NCBI GenBank assembly: GCA_964580105.1
Contig: CAZOJJ010000043.1
Coordinates: 1-25,138, forward strand
Direction of reading: 5' to 3'
DNA: 25,138 nucleotides
Source: CAZOJJ01 sp964580105
GTDB taxonomy: Bacteria; Bacteroidota; Rhodothermia; Rhodothermales; Rubricoccaceae
This document shows, piece by piece, positions 13,762 to 21,778 of this stretch; positions within the stretch are counted from its first letter, which is position 1, and the number at the start of each line of letters is the position of its first letter. A model generated the notes under the pieces. It had not been told where the DNA came from, ran no database searches, and was given only the letters and a program-made list of their open reading frames with translations. The position numbers were made by a program, and so were the translations under genes.

Positions 13762-14082
13762 TCAGCGTGCCGTTACCGCCAGTTCTCCCGGCACCTCGCC
13801 CCCTGCCCCCTGCCCCTCCACCACGTCCAGCTTGTCCACGATGGCCATGATGACGGCGTCGATGGCCTTGTTCTTCGTCAGCTCGGTCTGGCGGCCGGAG
13901 GAGCCCTGCGCCACGAGGACCGTCTCCCCCACCCCCGCGCCGACGCTGTCGGCGGCCACGACGAAGCCCGGCTGCGGCGTGCCGTCGAGGTCGATCTCGC
14001 GGACGATGAGGAACTTCATGCCGACGAGGCCTTCGTCCTTGCGCGTGGCCCAGACGGTGCCGATGACCTTGCCGAGGAGCAT
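13762..14082 (-). CDS. EutN/CcmL (BMC-P) pentamer shell protein
   Basis: 106 residues. It starts MLLGKVIGTVWATRKDEGLVGMKFLIVREID, continues VVAADSVGAGVGETVLVAQGSSGRQ (the canonical pore/loop segment) and ends the domain with KAIDAVIMAIVDKLDV. A Gly/Glu-rich tail of about 17 residues follows. The match to the microcompartment vertex pentamer family is strong. No hexameric BMC-H or trimeric BMC-T gene and no encapsulated aldehyde dehydrogenase lies in the window. Upstream on the same strand are serA, a thioesterase gene and deoB. A TACCTTCC box lies about 50 bases before its ATG, so it may also be transcribed separately. Confidence 0.93.
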   Translation of the reverse strand: MLLGKVIGTVWATRKDEGLVGMKFLIVREIDLDGTPQPGFVVAADSVGAGVGETVLVAQGSSGRQTELTKNKAIDAVIMAIVDKLDVVEGQGAGGEVPGELAVTAR

Positions 14083-14090
14083 ACCGAGGC

Positions 14091-14132
14091 GGAGGGTGGA
14101 AGCCGGAGGGTGGAAGCCGGAGGGTGGAAGCC
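14091..14132. repeat. 14-bp tandem repeat, three perfect copies
   Basis: GGAGGGTGGAAGCC at 14091, 14105 and 14119, followed by a diverged start of a fourth copy (GGAAGGTA, 14133-14140). It lies in the 63-base spacer between the serA stop and the eutN start. The 14-bp unit would not preserve a reading frame. Confidence 0.95.
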
Positions 14133-14140
14133 GGAAGGTA
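14133..14140 (-). promoter_or_regulatory. Possible -7 box of the eutN pair
   Basis: TACCTTCC on the minus strand, 50 bases upstream of the ATG at 14082 and abutting the 14-bp array. It fits TAnnTT but no TTG is found 19-21 bases upstream. Confidence 0.22.
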
Positions 14141-14145
14141 CGAGG

Positions 14146-15375
14146 CTAGAACAGCAGCCGCGCGCGGATCGTGCCGGGCACGGCCTGGAGCGCCGCCAGC
14201 GCCGCGTCCGACGACGCCGTGTCCACGTCGATCACGACGTAGCCGAGGGCGCCGCGCGTCTGGAGGAACTGCGCGGCCACGTTGGCGCCGCTCTCGGAAA
14301 ACACCCGGTTGACCGCGCTCATCACGCCGGGCACGTTGCGGTGGACGTGCAGCAGCCGGTGCAGGCCGGGGTGCGGGGGGAGCGAGACTTCGGGGAAGTT
14401 CACCGAGGTCATCGTGCTGCCGTTGTCGGAGTAGCGGATGAGCTTCTCGGCCACCTCCAGCCCGATGTTCGCCTGCGCCTCGACGGTCGAGCCGCCGATG
14501 TGCGGCGTGAGGAGCACGTTGTCGAACCGGCGGAGCGGGCTCTCGAACGGGTCGGCGTTCGTGCGCGGCTCCTCGGGGAACACGTCGAGCGCGGCCCCGC
14601 GCAGGCGGCCGGCCTCCAGCGCCTCGGCGAGCGCGTCGAGGTCCACGACCGTTCCGCGCGAGGCGTTGATGAGGACGGCGCCGGGCTTCATCGCCGCCAG
14701 CGCTTCCCGGCCGATCATCCGGCGCGTCTGCGGCGTCTCCGGGACGTGGAGCGTGACCACGTCGGCCTCGGCGAGCACGGCCTCCAGCGAGTCGCCCGGC
14801 GCGGCGTTGCCGAGGGGCAGCTTCGCCGCCACGTCGTAGAACCGCACGCGCATGCCGAGTGCCTCGGCCATCACCGAGAGCTGCGCCCCGATGTTGCCGT
14901 AGCCGACGATGCCGAGCGTCTTGCCGCGGATCTCGTGGGCGTCGGTGGCGCTCTTGGCCCACACGCCCCGGTGCGCGAGGGCGTTCTTCTCAGGCACGCC
15001 GCGCAGGAGCAGGATGGCCTCGGCCAGCACCAGTTCGGCCACCGACCGCGTGTTCGAGAACGGCGCGTTGAAGACGGGCACGCCGCGCTCCGCCGCCGCG
15101 TCGAGGTCGATCTGGTTGGTGCCGATGCAGAAGGCGCCGACGGCCACGAGCTTCGGCGCGGCCTCGAGGACGGCCTCCGTCAGGTGCGTCCGCGAGCGGA
15201 TGCCGAGGAAGTGGACGTCGGCCAGGAGGCCGGGCAGGTCGGCCTCGGGCACCGTGCCCTCGATGCGCTCGACGTTGGTGTAGCCCGCCGCCTCGAACGC
15301 GCGCACGGCGTTCGGGTGGATGCCTTCGAGGAGAAGCACCCTGAGGCGGTCGCGGTCGAAGGAGGTGGCGGACAT
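14146..15375 (-). CDS. serA: D-3-phosphoglycerate dehydrogenase
   Basis: 409 residues, matching the E. coli-type enzyme with one C-terminal ACT domain. It oxidises 3-phosphoglycerate with NAD in the first step of serine synthesis. The nucleotide-binding motif is GIVGYGNIG (155-163). The catalytic residues fall at Arg240 (NASRGTVVD), Glu269 (FPEEP) and His292 (TPHIGGST), the same numbers as in E. coli. The ACT regulatory domain (about 338-409) suggests feedback control by serine. Start ATG at 15375 gives MSATSFDRDRLRVLLLEG. It follows the thioesterase gene by 130 bases that contain a palindromic repeat, and precedes the eutN pair. A role in normal serine synthesis is the default reading. Confidence 0.96.
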   Translation of the reverse strand: MSATSFDRDRLRVLLLEGIHPNAVRAFEAAGYTNVERIEGTVPEADLPGLLADVHFLGIRSRTHLTEAVLEAAPKLVAVGAFCIGTNQIDLDAAAERGVPVFNAPFSNTRSVAELVLAEAILLLRGVPEKNALAHRGVWAKSATDAHEIRGKTLGIVGYGNIGAQLSVMAEALGMRVRFYDVAAKLPLGNAAPGDSLEAVLAEADVVTLHVPETPQTRRMIGREALAAMKPGAVLINASRGTVVDLDALAEALEAGRLRGAALDVFPEEPRTNADPFESPLRRFDNVLLTPHIGGSTVEAQANIGLEVAEKLIRYSDNGSTMTSVNFPEVSLPPHPGLHRLLHVHRNVPGVMSAVNRVFSESGANVAAQFLQTRGALGYVVIDVDTASSDAALAALQAVPGTIRARLLF

Positions 15376-15425
15376 GGAAGGGGCCGGGGAGAGTCGGGGT
15401 AAGGTATCGAGGTCACGGGCACCCG

Positions 15426-15451
15426 GTAGGGGTGCACGGCCGTGCCCCTAC
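15426..15451. repeat. REP-like palindrome of the GTAGGGGC class
   Basis: GTAGGGGTGCACG followed by GCCGTGCCCCTAC: the outer GTAGGG/CCCTAC arms and inner GCACG/CGTGC pair with a one-base asymmetry. It lies in the gap between the thioesterase stop and serA. A second member is at 20444-20471. Such GTAGGGGC...GCCCCTAC hairpins are common dispersed intergenic repeats in many bacteria. Confidence 0.7.
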
Positions 15452-15505
15452 ACTCACCGGACGCACGGCGCGCGTCCGTCCGCCTCGGCACCGAGGCGGG
15501 GAGGG

Positions 15506-15907
15506 TCAGCCGTCCTGCGCGACCAGCGCCACCGTGCAGCGGCTCACGCAGACCAGCCGCCCGGCGTCGTCGAAGATGCGGACGTCCCACACCTGCGTCG
15601 TCCGCCCCCGGTGCAGCGGCGTGCCGACGGCCCGGAGCAGGCCCTCGCGCACGGGCCGGACGTGGTTCGCGTTGATCGCCAGCCCGAACGCCGCCTTCCC
15701 CTCCGCCATCGCCGTCATGTTGGCCCCGACGGAGGCCACCGACTCCGCCAGGGCCACGCTCGCGCCGCCGTGGAGGTACCCGAACGGCTGGTGCACGCGC
15801 GGCCCGACGGGCATCGTCGCCACGACGCGCTCGGCTTCGAGCTCGACGTACTCGATGCCGAGGGTCTTGTCGAGGGACTCGCGGTCGAAGAGGTCGGTGG
15901 GGATCAT
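15506..15907 (-). CDS. Hotdog-fold acyl-CoA thioesterase, MenI/YdiI-like
   Basis: 133 residues, the standard single-hotdog length. The segment VHQPFGYLHGGASVALAESVASVGA (about 38-62) is nearly the same as in E. coli YdiI, with the catalytic Glu at 55 (YdiI Glu63) and the HGG turn at 46-48. NHVRPVREG and RTTQVWDVRIFDDAGRLVCVSRCTVALV complete the fold. YdiI/MenI hydrolyse 1,4-dihydroxy-2-naphthoyl-CoA in menaquinone synthesis, and related PaaI-type enzymes act on phenylacetyl-type CoA esters. The sequence favours the former but does not prove it. It starts at the ATG at 15907, 43 bases after deoB. No other menaquinone gene is in the window. Confidence 0.87.
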   Translation of the reverse strand: MIPTDLFDRESLDKTLGIEYVELEAERVVATMPVGPRVHQPFGYLHGGASVALAESVASVGANMTAMAEGKAAFGLAINANHVRPVREGLLRAVGTPLHRGRTTQVWDVRIFDDAGRLVCVSRCTVALVAQDG

Positions 15908-15931
15908 GGTGCGAGGGGGGCTGGCGAGGCC

Positions 15932-15939
15932 GGAAGGTA
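15932..15939 (-). promoter_or_regulatory. Possible -7 box of the thioesterase gene
   Basis: TACCTTCC on the minus strand, 24 bases before the ATG at 15907, inside the 43-base gap after deoB. It matches the eutN and other boxes in the window but has no good TTG partner. Confidence 0.22.
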
Positions 15940-15950
15940 GCGCGCGCCTC

Positions 15951-17120
15951 TCAGCCGAACGGGGTGCCCGGTCCGTCCCAGGCGGCGCCGAAGAAGGCCG
16001 CCACCGTGGCCGCGTGGTCGGCGAAGGAGGCGCGCGTGCCGAGGTCGCGGCCCTCGGACTCGCCCTTCGCCAGCAGCAGGAGCGGGGTGCGCTCGCGCGT
16101 GTGGTCGGTGCCGGGGAAGCAGGGGTCGTTGCCGTGGTCGGCCGTGAGGAGCAGGCGCGCGCCCTCGGGCAGCGCCGCCTCGATGGCCGGCAGTGCCGCG
16201 TCGAAGGCTTCGAGCGCGCGGGCGAAGCCGTCGGGGTCGTTGCGGTGGCCGTAGAGTTCGTCGAAGTCCACGAGGTTGGTCCAGATGAACGTGGGCCGGT
16301 CCGCCTCGGCGGCGTCGTGGATCGCCGCCAGCGTCTTCGCCACCCCGTCGGCGTTGCCCGTCGTCTTGATCGCGGCGTCGAACCCGACGCCGCCGAACAG
16401 GCTGGCGATCTTGCCCACGGCGACGGTCCGAACCCCCGCTGCCTGAAGCGCCTCCTGCACCGTCCGTCGGGGCGGCCTCAGCGAGAAGTCCTTGCGCGCC
16501 GCCGAGATCCGCGCGTACGCGCCCGGCGCGCCCCCGAACGGCCGGGCGATGACGCGCCCGACGGCGTGCTCGCCCACGCAGACCTCCTCGCGAGCCATGC
16601 GGCAGAGCCGGTACAGCGCATCCAGCGGGATCGTCTCGACGTGCGCGGCGATCTGGAAGACGCTGTCGCCGGAGGTGTAGACGATGGGCCGCCCGGTCCG
16701 CTGGTGTTCCGCGCCGAGCTCGGCGATGACGGCGGTGCCGGAGGCCGGGCGGTTGCCGAGGACGCCGTCCGCGCCCGTGGCGTCGCAGAACCGCTCGATG
16801 ACCGCCTCGGGAAAACCATCCGGGTACGTCGGAAAGGGCCGGTCGAGGACGACGCCGGCCAGTTCCCAGTGGCCCGTCGTGGAGTCCTTGCCGGCGGCCG
16901 TCTCGGTGAGGCGGCCCCAGCATGCGGCCGGGCGGTCCACGGCGGGCACGCCGTCGAGCGGGCGGATGCGGCCGAGGCCGAGGCGGGCGAGGTTCGGGAG
17001 GGCCGGCGCGGCCTCGGCGCAGACGTGGCCGAGCGTGTCGGCCCCGGCGTCGCCGTACGCGGCGGCATCCGGGGCGTCCCCCACGCCGACGCCGTCGAGA
17101 ACGATGGAAACGAAAAGCAT
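15951..17120 (-). CDS. deoB: Phosphopentomutase
   Basis: About 389 residues, typical of bacterial DeoB. It interconverts ribose-1-phosphate or deoxyribose-1-phosphate with the 5-phosphates, linking nucleoside breakdown to central metabolism. The alkaline-phosphatase-fold metal site is visible: the N-terminal VLDGVGVGDAPDA (Asp9), the catalytic KDSTTGHWE with the nucleophile Thr82 before GHWE, NLVDFDELYGHRND, LTADHGNDP and GTDHTRERTP. The ATG at 17120 gives MLFVSIVLDGVG and is preferred over 17144, which adds MIRSSDLP. Upstream is the GAF/GGDEF-like gene with a 73-base gap; downstream are menI-like, serA and the eutN pair on the same strand. No nucleoside phosphorylase or deoC is in view. Confidence 0.95.
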   Translation of the reverse strand: MLFVSIVLDGVGVGDAPDAAAYGDAGADTLGHVCAEAAPALPNLARLGLGRIRPLDGVPAVDRPAACWGRLTETAAGKDSTTGHWELAGVVLDRPFPTYPDGFPEAVIERFCDATGADGVLGNRPASGTAVIAELGAEHQRTGRPIVYTSGDSVFQIAAHVETIPLDALYRLCRMAREEVCVGEHAVGRVIARPFGGAPGAYARISAARKDFSLRPPRRTVQEALQAAGVRTVAVGKIASLFGGVGFDAAIKTTGNADGVAKTLAAIHDAAEADRPTFIWTNLVDFDELYGHRNDPDGFARALEAFDAALPAIEAALPEGARLLLTADHGNDPCFPGTDHTRERTPLLLLAKGESEGRDLGTRASFADHAATVAAFFGAAWDGPGTPFG

Positions 17121-17193
17121 CGGGAGATCGGAAGATCGGATCACGGGGGAATCGACGGGCCGTCAATCCACGATGCCCCGATCCTCCGATGGC

Positions 17194-18660
17194 TCATTCC
17201 AGGATCACGCAGGTCTCGCCGCGCTGGTAGGCCTCGTGGAGCGCGGCGGCGGCCTCGGTGCGCAGCGCCTCGGGGTCCGCGTGCCGGGCCCGCAGAAGGG
17301 CCACGCCGATGGAGACCGGCGGCCCGGCGGCGCCGACGCGCTCGGCCCAGGCCTCGACGAAGGCCGGCCCGGCGTGGCAGAACACGCCCGCCATCCCTTC
17401 GCCGAAGCGCTCGACACGGGCGCTGCCCTCCACGGCGCGCAGCCGCTCGAAGAGCTGCGCCTCGGCCTCCGCGACGGCCTCAGCGCCCGCGGCCGCGATG
17501 GCGTCGAAGTCGCGCGGGACGACGAGGGCGAGGGCGAGGGGACGCTCGTGTGCCCTTGCTGCCGCCATTTCCTCGGCGATGATGTCGGCGCGGGGGCGGA
17601 CGGCGGGGGCCTTCGGCGCGGGAGCCGCCGTCGCGTCCGGCTCGTCGTCCTCGGCGTCGAAACCCCGGAAGAGACGGCCGAAGAGGTCGGCGTAGTCGCC
17701 GAGGCGGTGGAGCTGGGCCTCCGAGAACGACGCGTCGTCCGGCCCCCCGTCGGCGATGAGCAGGACGCCGGGCGCCTCCGGCAGGGCGAGGGCCGCCGCG
17801 TATCCCACCCGTGCGCGGGGGTGGTCGTGGTAGCGGAGTGCGCCGAGGGCGTCCCCTTCGAGAATCGTGATGGCGCCGTCGCCGTCCACCTGGCGGAGGG
17901 CGTTGCCGCGCGCCGGGAAGGGCTCCGGCTGGAGCGCCGGATCGCGGCTGACGAGGGCCTCGACGGCGAACGTGTCGGAAGCGGGGTCGTGGCGGAGGAG
18001 CGCCACGCTCTGCGCGTTCAGGGCAGCCCAGAGCGATTCGAGGAGGTAGCCGACCGCGTCGGGCTCGGCGTGGCGCCAGAGCGGCGAGGCCTCGGCGAGG
18101 TGCGGGCTCATCCGGCCCGGTCGCGAAGCCGGCCTCATGACCGGGCGGGGCGCCGAGACGCCGGCGTCGTCGAATTCCAGCGCCGGGTCGAGCTCCAGGT
18201 CGGGGCCTTCCGAGTCGGGGCCTTCCGAGTCGGGGCCTTCCGAGTCGGGGCCTTCCGAGTCGGGGCCTTCCGAGTCGTCGTCTTCAGGATCGTGCGTCGC
18301 CTCAAGGAGGGCCTCGTCGGGTTCGTCGTCGGGGGGAAGAGGGGGGGCCGCCTCGGGCGCGGCGTCGGCCGCCTCGACCTGTACGTCGGCCGGCTCGACG
18401 GCCCGAGGCGTCATCGTGCGGGGACGGAACTCGTCGTCGCGCTCGCGCTTCGGGAGCGGCGACGCCACGGGGCGGGGGCGCACCTCGGAGAGGCCGAGCG
18501 CCTCGAGGTCCGGGTCGCGCGAGGGCGCGCCCGCGAGAGCCTTCTGCTGCCGGCGCCGCCGACTCCGGCGCCAGCCCATCAGCGCGAGGCCGAAGGCGAG
18601 CACGGCCAGGGCCAGCAAGCCGGCGATCAGCCAGGTCGTGTCGAGGGCGGCGAGGTCCAT
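17194..18660 (-). CDS. Membrane-anchored GAF protein with degenerate GGDEF-like domain and (DSEGP)5 linker
   Basis: 488 residues. One transmembrane helix (about 10-30) is followed by a very basic stop-transfer run (RRSRRRRQQK). Next is a long acidic, probably disordered linker (about 50-190) containing DSEGP five times (129-153), then a GAF-like domain (about 195-335). The C-terminal domain (about 350-488) has the length and helix-strand pattern of GGDEF domains, ending in a strand like VSIGVALL. The GGDEF loop itself, however, reads RFGEGMAGVF, so diguanylate cyclase activity is not expected. It may act as a ligand-binding or scaffolding sensor. I do not recognise a named family. A TTG-N20-TAGATTGC promoter lies 70-100 bases upstream. 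The GAF and GGDEF assignments are by pattern and less certain than the membrane anchor and linker. Confidence 0.78.
   Translation of the reverse strand: MDLAALDTTWLIAGLLALAVLAFGLALMGWRRSRRRRQQKALAGAPSRDPDLEALGLSEVRPRPVASPLPKRERDDEFRPRTMTPRAVEPADVQVEAADAAPEAAPPLPPDDEPDEALLEATHDPEDDDSEGPDSEGPDSEGPDSEGPDSEGPDLELDPALEFDDAGVSAPRPVMRPASRPGRMSPHLAEASPLWRHAEPDAVGYLLESLWAALNAQSVALLRHDPASDTFAVEALVSRDPALQPEPFPARGNALRQVDGDGAITILEGDALGALRYHDHPRARVGYAAALALPEAPGVLLIADGGPDDASFSEAQLHRLGDYADLFGRLFRGFDAEDDEPDATAAPAPKAPAVRPRADIIAEEMAAARAHERPLALALVVPRDFDAIAAAGAEAVAEAEAQLFERLRAVEGSARVERFGEGMAGVFCHAGPAFVEAWAERVGAAGPPVSIGVALLRARHADPEALRTEAAAALHEAYQRGETCVILE
18202..18276. repeat. 15-bp tandem repeat, five perfect copies, in the GAF protein gene
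   Basis: GGGGCCTTCCGAGTC repeats exactly at 18202, 18217, 18232, 18247 and 18262. On the minus strand it encodes DSEGP five times with identical codons, in the disordered acidic linker. The unit preserves the reading frame. Confidence 0.98.
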
Positions 18661-18729
18661 GCGAGTAGAAGGGCGAGCCGCGCGTGATCCCGGCGTGTGC
18701 GCGACGTGGCGGCGAGGAGCGAACGTGCC

Positions 18730-18760
18730 GCAATCTATCGGCGCCTACCGGGCAAAACAA
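18730..18760 (-). promoter_or_regulatory. Bacteroidota-type promoter of the GAF/GGDEF-like gene
   Basis: On the minus strand TTG (18760-18758) is followed after exactly 20 bases by TAGATTGC (18737-18730), fitting TTG-N20-TAnnTTTG with changes only in the last two positions. It lies about 70 bases upstream of the ATG at 18660. The spacing is the same as at 6029-6059. Confidence 0.55.
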
Positions 18761-18805
18761 CCGGGGGGCTCCGGGCGTCGTGCGGCTCCGTGGGCCCTCC
18801 ACCTC

Positions 18806-18813
18806 TAGCTTCC
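18806..18813 (+). promoter_or_regulatory. Possible -7 box of the arsenosugar pair
   Basis: TAGCTTCC, 35 bases before the ATG at 18849, fits TAnnTT. I find no TTG at the right distance, so this is only a half-match. Confidence 0.28.
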
Positions 18814-18848
18814 CCCTCCCTCTCATCGTTCCCTGCGTACGCCCGCCC

Positions 18849-19181
18849 ATGGACACGTACTACCAGCTCAACCACCTCCCGCGCTTCGGCGAGATCGCCG
18901 GGGGCTCGAAGCCCCTCGCCGACGCGTTCTTCTCCTACTACGGCAAGGTGTTCGAGGACGGCGCCCTCACCGCCCGCGAGAAGGCGCTCATCGCGCTGGC
19001 CGTGGCGCACGCCGTGCAGTGCCCCTATTGCATCGACGCCTACACGAACGAGTCGCTGGCGAAGGGAGCCGACCTCGAGCAGATGACCGAGGCGGTCCAC
19101 GTGGCGTGCGCCATCCGGGGCGGCGCCTCGCTCGTCCACGGCCTCCAGATGCTGGACCACGCCAAGGCCCAGCTGATGTAA
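18849..19181 (+). CDS. Arsenosugar biosynthesis-associated AhpD/CMD-like protein
   Basis: 110 residues forming a carboxymuconolactone decarboxylase/AhpD-like helical domain. The redox motif is AVQCPYCIDAY, with Cys58 and Cys61 (CxxC), preceded by the helix LTAREKALIALAVAHA and followed by EAVHVACAIRGGASLVHG. This is the small peroxidase-like protein regularly found beside the radical SAM enzyme ArsS in arsenosugar loci, and ArsS follows here 80 bases downstream. Its biochemical role is unproven; a thiol redox or arsenic-handling function is likely from the motif. The ATG at 18849 gives MDTYYQLNHLPRFGEI, the usual start, so the longer frame to 18684 is rejected. Confidence 0.9.
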   Translation: MDTYYQLNHLPRFGEIAGGSKPLADAFFSYYGKVFEDGALTAREKALIALAVAHAVQCPYCIDAYTNESLAKGADLEQMTEAVHVACAIRGGASLVHGLQMLDHAKAQLM

Positions 19182-19261
19182 GAGAACCGGATGACGGAAG
19201 GCAGGGAACGAAGGGCCGCGCATAAACCTTCCGCTATCCGCAATTGACCATCCGAAATCCC

Positions 19262-20386
<1,125 letters not shown>

Positions 20387-20443
20387 GCGCGCCCACTTCG
20401 GACTGATCGTGAATCCGTTGAGGGCAGGGCGGATCAACCTGCG

Positions 20444-20471
20444 GCAGGGGCGCAACACGCCGCGCCCCTAC
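20444..20471. repeat. REP-like palindrome of the GTAGGGGC class, between convergent genes
   Basis: GCAGGGGCGC (20444-20453) pairs with GCGCCCCTAC (20462-20471) with one G-T type mismatch, around an 8-base loop. It is a relative of the element at 15426-15451. Its position between the ArsS stop and the stop of the convergent small gene would suit a bidirectional terminator, though T tracts are missing. Confidence 0.7.
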
Positions 20472-20500
20472 GCCCCAGAGAAGGCGAGGCGGGCCGAGGT

Positions 20501-20821
20501 CTACAGGAGGTCGCCCTCGGCCATCCCTCCCTCGAACTCCAGCTCCACGCCGCCCACCCAGCCGGCCACAAGGTTGTACACGAAGCCGGTGATCAGACCG
20601 CCTATGAAGCCGCCGATGGCGCCCATGAGCGGGATGATGATGATCGAGAGGAGGCCGAATCCGCCGAAGGCAACACCGGCGTCGCCGTATTCGGAGCCAA
20701 CCATCGAGCCCATCATGCTGCTGAAGCACGCCATCGGGAGGGCGAAGAGGAGGCAGATGACGGCGTAGATGACGGCGTACACCTTGCCGAGGGAGATCGG
20801 TTCGATTCGGGTGAGGACCAT
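20501..20821 (-). CDS. Small integral membrane protein, unknown function
   Basis: 106 residues from the ATG at 20821. It opens with MVLTRIEPISLGKVYAVIYAV, runs into one hydrophobic helix (about 11-34), a Gly/Ser/Met-rich stretch (about 35-55), then a long Ile/Gly-rich hydrophobic region (about 56-92, including GAIGGFIGGLITGFVYNLVAGWVGG). The end is acidic (VELEFEGGMAEGDLL). The pattern of KRIEP-like start, two helices and an NLVAGWVGG(V/I)ELE end recalls conserved hypothetical proteins seen across bacteria, but I cannot name the family. The frame extends to 20881 without a better start. It converges on arsS and is divergent from the secreted protein gene. Confidence 0.8.
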   Translation of the reverse strand: MVLTRIEPISLGKVYAVIYAVICLLFALPMACFSSMMGSMVGSEYGDAGVAFGGFGLLSIIIIPLMGAIGGFIGGLITGFVYNLVAGWVGGVELEFEGGMAEGDLL

Positions 20822-20932
20822 GGAGGTGGTTGAGGGATGGAGGGAAAAACGGGCAGCGCAAGTGTAGGGTGCAGCCTCCAAACCTTCAACCCACAGGAGC
20901 TTTCTCCCTTACACCCGGCCATCCCGCACGCG

Positions 20933-20940
20933 TACTTTCC
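20933..20940 (+). promoter_or_regulatory. Possible -7 box of the secreted protein gene
   Basis: TACTTTCC, 22 bases before the ATG at 20963, fits TAnnTTTG except at the end. No TTG is seen at the expected spacing. Confidence 0.3.
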
Positions 20941-20962
20941 AGCCCCAGCCCCACCCGCCCCG

Positions 20963-21778
20963 ATGCGCACCGTCCTCGCCCTCGCCCTGCTCGTACCGGC
21001 CGCCGCCCTCGCCCAGCCCGCCCGCGACGAGGCCGGCGTGGCCGAGGCGTTCGCCCGCCTCGTGGCCCTCGCCCACACCGACAGCACCAGCATCGACGGC
21101 GCCGAGGCGGCGATGCCCCTGTTCGCCTGCCCCGTCGAGAACGAGGCCGGCCGCCCCGTCCCCGGCCCGTGCGACGACGCGCGGATGGACCACCGGATGC
21201 GCGTCGAGACCCAGCTCGCGCTGCTCGCCCGGCTCTTCCCGACCGAACCGGCGGCGCTGCACCCGAACTACACCACCGAGCGCGAGGGCGACGTGGACGT
21301 TCACCTCCTGTTGTTCCGGAACCTGGAGGCCACCTCCTTCGCCCTCGTCAGCTTCACCGACCTCGAAGGCGAGCACCGCTTCCTCGAAACCCAGGTGGAG
21401 GGCGACGTCGAGGGCGTCGAGCCGCCGCTCTCGCTCCTCTACGCCTTCGAAGACCTCGCCTCCTACGCCGACGACCCGGCCGCGACGCCGGAGCAGTTCA
21501 CGCCCCTGACCGTAGCGCGTGAGGGCGAGGGCCGCGCCTGGAGCGCCCCCGGCGATCCCGAGGTAGAGGCGGAGCGTCGCTTCGCCGCTGCCGTGCTGGA
21601 CGCCCTCCGCGCCCGCCTCCTCGCCAGCGCGGGCGACTTCGAGGCCGTCGGCTTCGAGTGGGACCGCGAGAGCGAGGGGACGTGGTACGTGCTCCACGTC
21701 CGCTTCGGTGCCGACGAGCCGCACGCCTATGCCTTCCTTCCCGTCGGCGACCGGCTGCTTCTGGGAGACGTGGACTGA
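20963..21778 (+). CDS. Secreted protein of unknown function
   Basis: 271 residues from the ATG at 20963, which gives a signal peptide (MRTVLALALLVPAAALAQ, cleavage near 17-18). The mature protein is acidic. It has a helical start (EAGVAEAFARLVALAHTD), a Cys pair that could form a disulfide (FACPVENEAGRPVPGPC), strands such as DVDVHLLLFRNLEATSFALVSF, a charged middle (GDVEGVEPPLSLLY) and a C-terminal beta-rich segment (GTWYVLHVRFG, HAYAFLPVGDRLLLGDVD). I do not recognise a family or an active site. It is probably periplasmic or surface-exposed. It stands alone between a divergent membrane protein gene and the 307-base gap before the TonB-dependent receptor. Confidence 0.82.
   Translation: MRTVLALALLVPAAALAQPARDEAGVAEAFARLVALAHTDSTSIDGAEAAMPLFACPVENEAGRPVPGPCDDARMDHRMRVETQLALLARLFPTEPAALHPNYTTEREGDVDVHLLLFRNLEATSFALVSFTDLEGEHRFLETQVEGDVEGVEPPLSLLYAFEDLASYADDPAATPEQFTPLTVAREGEGRAWSAPGDPEVEAERRFAAAVLDALRARLLASAGDFEAVGFEWDRESEGTWYVLHVRFGADEPHAYAFLPVGDRLLLGDVD

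Noticed and set aside
13441..15402. Plus-strand frame of about 653 residues opposite eutN and serA
   Set aside because: His/Arg/Val/Glu-rich shadow of three well-supported genes; no recognisable motif.
17141..17168. Dyad around GACGGGCCGTC between deoB and the GAF gene as an operator
   Set aside because: The symmetry is short and imperfect; too weak to report as a regulatory site.
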